A stretch of 10,897 nucleotides of DNA from Calditrichia bacterium (GTDB taxonomy: Bacteria; Calditrichota; Calditrichia; JAJRVZ01): positions 1 to 10,897 of the forward strand of contig DAOWAQ010000031.1 of assembly GCA_030634505.1 (NCBI GenBank). Reading direction: 5' to 3'. The notes under the pieces were generated by a model. It was not told where the DNA came from, ran no database searches, and saw nothing but the letters and a program-made list of their open reading frames with translations. The translations under genes were made by a program, and so were the position numbers. This document shows, piece by piece, positions 6,698-10,897 of the stretch; position 1 is the stretch's first letter; each line of letters opens with the position of its first letter.

Positions 6698-8680
6698 TTG
6701 AGTCACAGAAAATTAAACCAGGATGAGATTGATCATTTAATCAAAAATGGTTGTACTGCGTCTGACTGGCAATCAGTAAATGTAAAGCAAGGTTTTAACC
6801 CGATTAACATAAAGAATGTAATATTTTCAGGTGAAGTTATTCTTGGCAACTATACCGGAAATTTTGAATTATTTCCCGGATTGAAATGTGAGTTTGGTAT
6901 TTACAATTGTACTATTCATAATTGCAGCATCTCTGATAATGTTTATATTAAAGATGTAAAATTGTTAATGAATTATAATATTGAAGATAATGCAATAATA
7001 TACAATACGGAACAAATATCAGTAACAAGTGAGTCAACTTTTGGGAATGGTGTAGAGATTGAAGTACTAAATGAAGGTGGAGGGCGTGAATTAAAAATCT
7101 TTGACAAATTATCATCGCAAATTGCTTATATGTTAGTCAATTATCATCATGCACCACACTTTATAAAAAATCTTAATAATATGATAGACAGATATATTGA
7201 ATCTATTAAATCAAAAATAGGTTTAATAGGAAAATACGTCAAAATTAAAAATTGTAAACAAATCCAAAATGTAAATATTGGACCGTTCGCAGATCTTTAT
7301 TCTGTGCTAAATATTGAGAATGGTACAATAGCAAGTAATGAGAAAGCACCCATTACAGTCGGCGAAGGAGTAATAGCAAAAAATTTCATAATTCAATCCG
7401 GTTCTATTGTCGATAGCTCAGCGATATTAAATAATTGTTTTATTGGCCAGAGTGTTCAAATTGGCAAACAATTTTCTGCAGAAAATTCAGCATTTTTTGC
7501 TAATTGCGAAGGATTTCATAGTGAAGCGTGTTCTGTATTTGCGGGCCCTTATTCTGTTACACACCATAAATCCACACTTTTGATTGCAGGAATGTATTCC
7601 TTTTTTAATGCCGGAAGTGGCACAAACCAAAGTAATCACATGTATAAACTTGGTCCGGTTCATCAAGGCATAATGGAAAGAGGAGCAAAAACAGGTTCTT
7701 TTTCTTACCTTTTATGGCCAAGCCGGATCGGAGCTTTTTCTGTTGTTGTCGGAAAACATTATTCAAACTTTGATACCTCTTTGTTGCCATTTTCCTACAT
7801 CGTGGAATCCGGAGGTAAAAGTGTTATTTCACCTGCAATGAATCTTTTTACTGTAGGTACACGAAGAGATAGTAAAAAGTGGAAAAACAGAGATAAAAGA
7901 CAAGATCCGCAAAAATTAGATCTTATTCATTTTGATTTATTTAGTCCTTATTCCATTGGTAAAGTTTTAAAAGGTATGGATATACTTAAATCGCTATATG
8001 AGAAAGCAGATAAAAAGCAGGATTTTGTTTTATACAATGGAATAAATATTAAAAGGTTAATGCTAAAAACTTGTCGAAATTATTATAATTTAGCTTTAAA
8101 AATATACTTAGGAGATAAAATAGTAAACCAACTTCAAAATATGAGCGACAATATTAGTTTTGATAATTTAAAACAACAGATGTTAAGTATTTCATTTAAT
8201 TTTGAAGATTGGATTGATCTGGGAGGTATGTTAGTACCAAAAAGTGAAAGTGAAAAATTAGTATCCGCTATAGAAATGGGAGGTTTTGATACTTTAACAG
8301 ATATTACCAATCATTTACAGAATTTATTTAATAAATATGATAATTTATCTTTTGCATGGACTCTTGGTCTAATAGAACAAGTTTTTGAAATTAAAATTAC
8401 TGAATTTTCATCACAACATCTTTTACAGATAATAAGCGAATGGCAGACAAATTCTTTAAAATTAAATAATATGATTCTAAATGATGCCAACAAAGAATTC
8501 GACTCAAAAAGCCAGATTGGATTTGGGATAGATGGTGATTCGGAAATTAAGCTTAAAGATTTTGAAGAGGTACGCGGTACATTTGCTGAAAATAGTTTCA
8601 TAAAGGAAATTCAATCGGAATCTGAACAGATAAATAAAACCGCAAAAGATCTTTTAAAAAAATTGAATTCTTCTAAATAA
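6698..8680 (+). CDS. DUF4954 family left-handed beta-helix protein
   Basis: A 660-residue protein that I recognise as the DUF4954 family of Bacteroidota, with no settled function known to me. The first ~370 residues contain hexapeptide-like beta-helix stretches: VNIGPFADL (192-200), ITVGEGVIAKN (219-229), CFIGQSVQIGK (247-257) and SRIGAFSVVVGKHY (342-355). This fold is typical of acyl- and sugar-nucleotide transferases such as GlmU and LpxA. The best conserved block runs from ~278 to 345, with VTHHKST (287-293), GSGTNQSNHMYKLGP (306-320) and HQGIMERGAKTGS (322-334). Its His and Asn residues look catalytic or ligand-binding. Residues ~410-600 are mostly helical. The end (~600-660) is charged and varied. 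A TTG start with GGAGG 5 nt upstream gives the expected SHRKL N-terminus, and GCTASDW (18-24) is a family landmark. The position right after nagB suggests an amino-sugar or nucleotide-sugar role; this is inference. It closes the cluster. Confidence 0.85.
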   Translation: MSHRKLNQDEIDHLIKNGCTASDWQSVNVKQGFNPINIKNVIFSGEVILGNYTGNFELFPGLKCEFGIYNCTIHNCSISDNVYIKDVKLLMNYNIEDNAIIYNTEQISVTSESTFGNGVEIEVLNEGGGRELKIFDKLSSQIAYMLVNYHHAPHFIKNLNNMIDRYIESIKSKIGLIGKYVKIKNCKQIQNVNIGPFADLYSVLNIENGTIASNEKAPITVGEGVIAKNFIIQSGSIVDSSAILNNCFIGQSVQIGKQFSAENSAFFANCEGFHSEACSVFAGPYSVTHHKSTLLIAGMYSFFNAGSGTNQSNHMYKLGPVHQGIMERGAKTGSFSYLLWPSRIGAFSVVVGKHYSNFDTSLLPFSYIVESGGKSVISPAMNLFTVGTRRDSKKWKNRDKRQDPQKLDLIHFDLFSPYSIGKVLKGMDILKSLYEKADKKQDFVLYNGINIKRLMLKTCRNYYNLALKIYLGDKIVNQLQNMSDNISFDNLKQQMLSISFNFEDWIDLGGMLVPKSESEKLVSAIEMGGFDTLTDITNHLQNLFNKYDNLSFAWTLGLIEQVFEIKITEFSSQHLLQIISEWQTNSLKLNNMILNDANKEFDSKSQIGFGIDGDSEIKLKDFEEVRGTFAENSFIKEIQSESEQINKTAKDLLKKLNSSK

Positions 8681-8923
8681 TTATATTCAACATTATTATT
8701 GCAATATATCAATTATTAAGATTTTATATTTTAACATTTTTAAAGTATATTCCTAAATAAAAATTAATAAGAATTTATTATGCAAAAAAATGGTTTAATT
8801 CTTAATAATTATTGTGTATTCATTTAACAATGAATTATTTAAGCCGATACATATATATACTTGAATAAATGTCAAATGATTTTTAACTTCGATTAATTAA
8901 AGCTCAATGGGAAGGGTTACACT
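8681..8923. other. AT-rich intergenic region before the TPR gene
   Basis: No gene is seen in these 243 nt. There is no GC-rich stem with a T-run, so no clear terminator for the upstream cluster. AT hairpins occur: 8764-8775 pairs with 8797-8808 with one mismatch, and ATTCATT/AATGAAT pairs at 8818-8824 and 8829-8835 around a TAAC loop. TATACT (8856-8861) could be a -10 element for the TPR gene, but no -35 box stands out. One TTAATTAA (8893-8900) lies just before the ribosome site, like the copies upstream of the first cluster gene. Confidence 0.45.
8909..8916 (+). promoter_or_regulatory. Purine-rich ribosome site for a TTG start
   Basis: GGGAAGGG ends 7 nt before TTG 8924. The nearby ATG at 8907 is out of frame, and the next in-frame ATG would remove the signal peptide, so TTG is the best start. 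Confidence 0.6.
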
Positions 8924-10714
8924 TTGCGTAAAATCGCCGTTGTAATTGTAATTAGCTTACTAATATTTACTTCTATATATCCGCAGAACAAAAGAAATAT
9001 TGGAATAATGCCCTTTGAAAATGCCGGAAATAAAAAATTTAATTGGGTAGGTTTCGGCATTGAATACCAGTTAAATAGTAAACTTTCTATCGTTTCGGCA
9101 TTTTATGTTCCGCAAAAAAATATAATAAAAAATGCTTTAAAAAAGAGAGGCGCGTTAAACTCAAAGATTGACAGCGAAGTTGTATACCAGGTAGGTAGAG
9201 AGACAGGTATTAATATTGCAATAGTGGGTATTTACAAAGTTTTTGGCAATAAACTGGAAGTCGATTTAAAATTTATGAACGCATTTTCAGGGGCTAATAT
9301 ATTATCAAAAACTTACTCAAAAAATCTGGATGAACTTTTTGATATAATAGATGATATTATTAAAAGTCTTTTAGATCTGACAATGATAAATCTGACTTCA
9401 CAGGAAGACGTTATTGTAAATCGGCGGATGACTCTGTCGGTAAAAGCTTATAAAAATTTTTGCATGGCTTATATTGAAAATGAAAAAACAAATGTAAAAT
9501 ATGAAGTTGTTACCAGTTTATTTAAAAGAGCTATCACTGAAGACAATAAATTTTGGGAAGCCTATTATAATTTAGGAATCGCATATTTCAACAATAAAAA
9601 GTATGATCAGGCATTAAATCAATTCACAATAATTATTGAAGCTTTGCCAAATTTTGAAAAACCCTATTTTGGAAGAGGATTAATTTATCTTGAGAAAAAG
9701 GAATATGTAAAAGCCAGGAAAGATTTCAATCGTGTAATCGAATCAAATCCTAATGATTATAAAGGATATTTTAATTTAGGAAAAATTGCTGCTTCATTAA
9801 ACGAATTCGGAAAAGCAAAAAAGCTTTTCAAGAAAGCTACAGAAATCAATCCGGATGATCCCGGAATTTATTTTGAATTAGGAAATATATGGTTTTCTCA
9901 AAATCGGTTTAGTGAGGCGACCCCGCCATTTAAAAAATGTTTAGAGTTAGATCCAACTAATTATGAAGCGCGACAAAAATTAGGAGAATGTTATTACAGA
10001 AACCAGGTATATTACAGCGCGATCACTGAATTTGAAACTATAATAGAAGATAGGCCAAATGATCCTTTAGCAAATTTTATGATGGGAATTACTTTTTACA
10101 AACAGGCTGTTTTAACCGATTTGATTGAAGCTTTTTTGGACCTTCTTAATCCTAATTCAACCAAACAAAATAATTCTACTTTATCTGATAAATCTGAAAA
10201 AGAAGAACTATACAAGAAAATGGTAATAGCTTTTAGTAATGCTCAAAAAGCTCAACCAAATTTTCTGGAAGCAACATTTAACCTTGCACTGACCTACCAT
10301 GAAATGGAACAACATAGTAAAGCACTTGAATTTTATATAAAAACGTTACGGTTAGATCCGAATCTAACAAAAGCACACATTAAAATCGCTCATGCTTATG
10401 AAGCTCTGGGGGAGAAAGAAAAAGCATTAAATAAATATAAAGAAGTCATAGATATAGAACCCGCATATTTTGTAAAACATCCTACTTTGGGAGCAATACA
10501 TCAATATATTAATATTTTAGATATTAAACTTGAAGAAATTAATGAGACACTTGAAGACAATCCCAACGATTTAAAATCTAACCAAACCCTGGCAAAAATC
10601 TACTATGCCCAAGGTTTCTATGGAAAATCTGCTAATATCTACAGGAAGATACTATCGATTAATCCAAAGAATAAAGAAGCAAAAAGAATGTTAGCTAAAC
10701 TTGAAAAGAATTAG
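8924..10714 (+). CDS. Exported TPR protein with TolB/FlgO-like N-terminal domain
   Basis: A 596-residue protein with an N-terminal hydrophobic segment (RKIAVVIVISLLIFTSIYP, 2-20) that reads as a signal peptide without a lipobox Cys, so it is probably periplasmic or anchored. Residues ~24-155 resemble the alpha/beta domain of TolB-N/FlgO/CsgG-type proteins. IGIMPFEN (26-33) is followed by a segment naming a function or target (VPQKNIIKNAL), then YQVGRETGINIAIVGIYKV (88-106) and a strand pair LEVDLKFMNAFSG. From ~208 on there are about eight TPR units (near 210, 245, 278, 312, 346, 448, 482 and 550), with the regular W/Y-LG-Y-A-P pattern. A polar, low-complexity insert (~405-430) splits the array. 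TPR arrays bind proteins; no enzyme motif is seen. Its separate upstream gap suggests its own promoter. Partner and process are unknown, and no tie to the amino-sugar genes is evident. Confidence 0.8.
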   Translation: MRKIAVVIVISLLIFTSIYPQNKRNIGIMPFENAGNKKFNWVGFGIEYQLNSKLSIVSAFYVPQKNIIKNALKKRGALNSKIDSEVVYQVGRETGINIAIVGIYKVFGNKLEVDLKFMNAFSGANILSKTYSKNLDELFDIIDDIIKSLLDLTMINLTSQEDVIVNRRMTLSVKAYKNFCMAYIENEKTNVKYEVVTSLFKRAITEDNKFWEAYYNLGIAYFNNKKYDQALNQFTIIIEALPNFEKPYFGRGLIYLEKKEYVKARKDFNRVIESNPNDYKGYFNLGKIAASLNEFGKAKKLFKKATEINPDDPGIYFELGNIWFSQNRFSEATPPFKKCLELDPTNYEARQKLGECYYRNQVYYSAITEFETIIEDRPNDPLANFMMGITFYKQAVLTDLIEAFLDLLNPNSTKQNNSTLSDKSEKEELYKKMVIAFSNAQKAQPNFLEATFNLALTYHEMEQHSKALEFYIKTLRLDPNLTKAHIKIAHAYEALGEKEKALNKYKEVIDIEPAYFVKHPTLGAIHQYINILDIKLEEINETLEDNPNDLKSNQTLAKIYYAQGFYGKSANIYRKILSINPKNKEAKRMLAKLEKN

Positions 10715-10738
10715 ATCTAGTTCTAATAAAAAATGAAC

Positions 10739-10863
10739 TACCCCGCCGCCCCGCAAGGGATCCCTATGGGACAAGCAGCGGGGTATCGAAATGTCATTCC
10801 GGCATTTGCCAGCCGGCGAATATCCGGAATCTATTAGTAGATTCCCGCTTAAAGATTGCGGGG
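10739..10863. repeat. GC-rich multi-hairpin intergenic repeat (probable dispersed element)
   Basis: Three nested or tandem inverted repeats lie in a short GC-rich island within AT-rich DNA. First, TACCCCGC (10739-10746) pairs perfectly with GCGGGGTA (10778-10785), with an inner TCCC/GGGA hairpin (10761-10771). Second, ATTCCGG (10796-10802) pairs with CCGGAAT (10824-10830), and inside it ATTTGCC (10804-10810) pairs with GGCGAAT (10815-10821) with one G-T wobble around an AGCC loop. Third, CCCGC (10844-10848) pairs with GCGGG (10858-10862). Text such as TGTCATTCC and AGATTCCCGC is typical of dispersed intergenic repeats I recall from several bacterial phyla. On the minus strand the first stem is followed 5 nt later by six T, so it could end leftward transcripts. 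Copy number cannot be judged here. Confidence 0.6.
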
Positions 10864-10897
10864 TTGTATGTTTAAAATGTATTGATTAATCAACTCC

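Noticed and set aside
8818..8835. ATTCATT/AATGAAT hairpin with TAAC loop
   Set aside because: Short, AT-only, without a T-tract; expected by chance in this composition.
10710..10727. ATTAGA/TCTAAT hairpin overlapping the TPR stop codon as a terminator
   Set aside because: It is followed by A residues, not T, on the coding strand, so it does not fit an intrinsic terminator for the TPR gene.

Overview
The window is AT-rich (about one third G+C by eye) and tightly coded. It looks like the chromosome of a member of the Bacteroidota/FCB group, possibly Ignavibacteria or a relative. The supports are a DUF4954 hexapeptide-repeat protein (a family I know mainly from Bacteroidota), a large fusion of a glucosamine-6-phosphate deaminase-like domain with a PIG-L/LmbE domain, and an Lgt of the 'GRxGCFLAGDGDYG' type. 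Clear GGAGG Shine-Dalgarno sites before several genes are more like Ignavibacteria-type relatives than classical Bacteroides. This placement is inference. No mobile element, CRISPR array, tRNA or rRNA was seen.

Layout. On the minus strand at the left end lies lgt (prolipoprotein diacylglyceryl transferase, 7-765). An AT-rich divergent intergenic region (766-1021) separates it from a plus-strand cluster of five genes with small gaps: (1) the NagB-like/PIG-L fusion (1022-3376), (2) a small acyl carrier protein (3447-3689), (3) a fused alpha-beta NDP-forming acyl-CoA synthetase (3701-5833), (4) a canonical, allosteric-type glucosamine-6-phosphate deaminase NagB (5871-6686), and (5) a DUF4954 left-handed beta-helix protein (6698-8680). 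After a 243-nt AT-rich gap comes an exported TPR protein (8924-10714) with a TolB/FlgO-like N-terminal domain, probably a separate transcript. The last ~180 nt hold a GC-rich, multi-hairpin intergenic repeat.

How the genes may work together. NagB converts glucosamine-6-phosphate to fructose-6-phosphate and ammonia. The PIG-L/LmbE family is mostly zinc-dependent N-deacetylases acting on GlcNAc-type substrates, and the NDP-forming synthetase interconverts acetate (or another acid) plus ATP with the CoA thioester. Together they suggest amino-sugar catabolism or remodelling with recovery of the released acyl group. The ACP and the left-handed beta-helix protein do not fit simple catabolism. They invite comparison with acyl-ACP/hexapeptide acyltransferase chemistry on amino sugars, as in LpxA/LpxD. 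That link is speculative, but this co-directional set is the most interesting object in the window.
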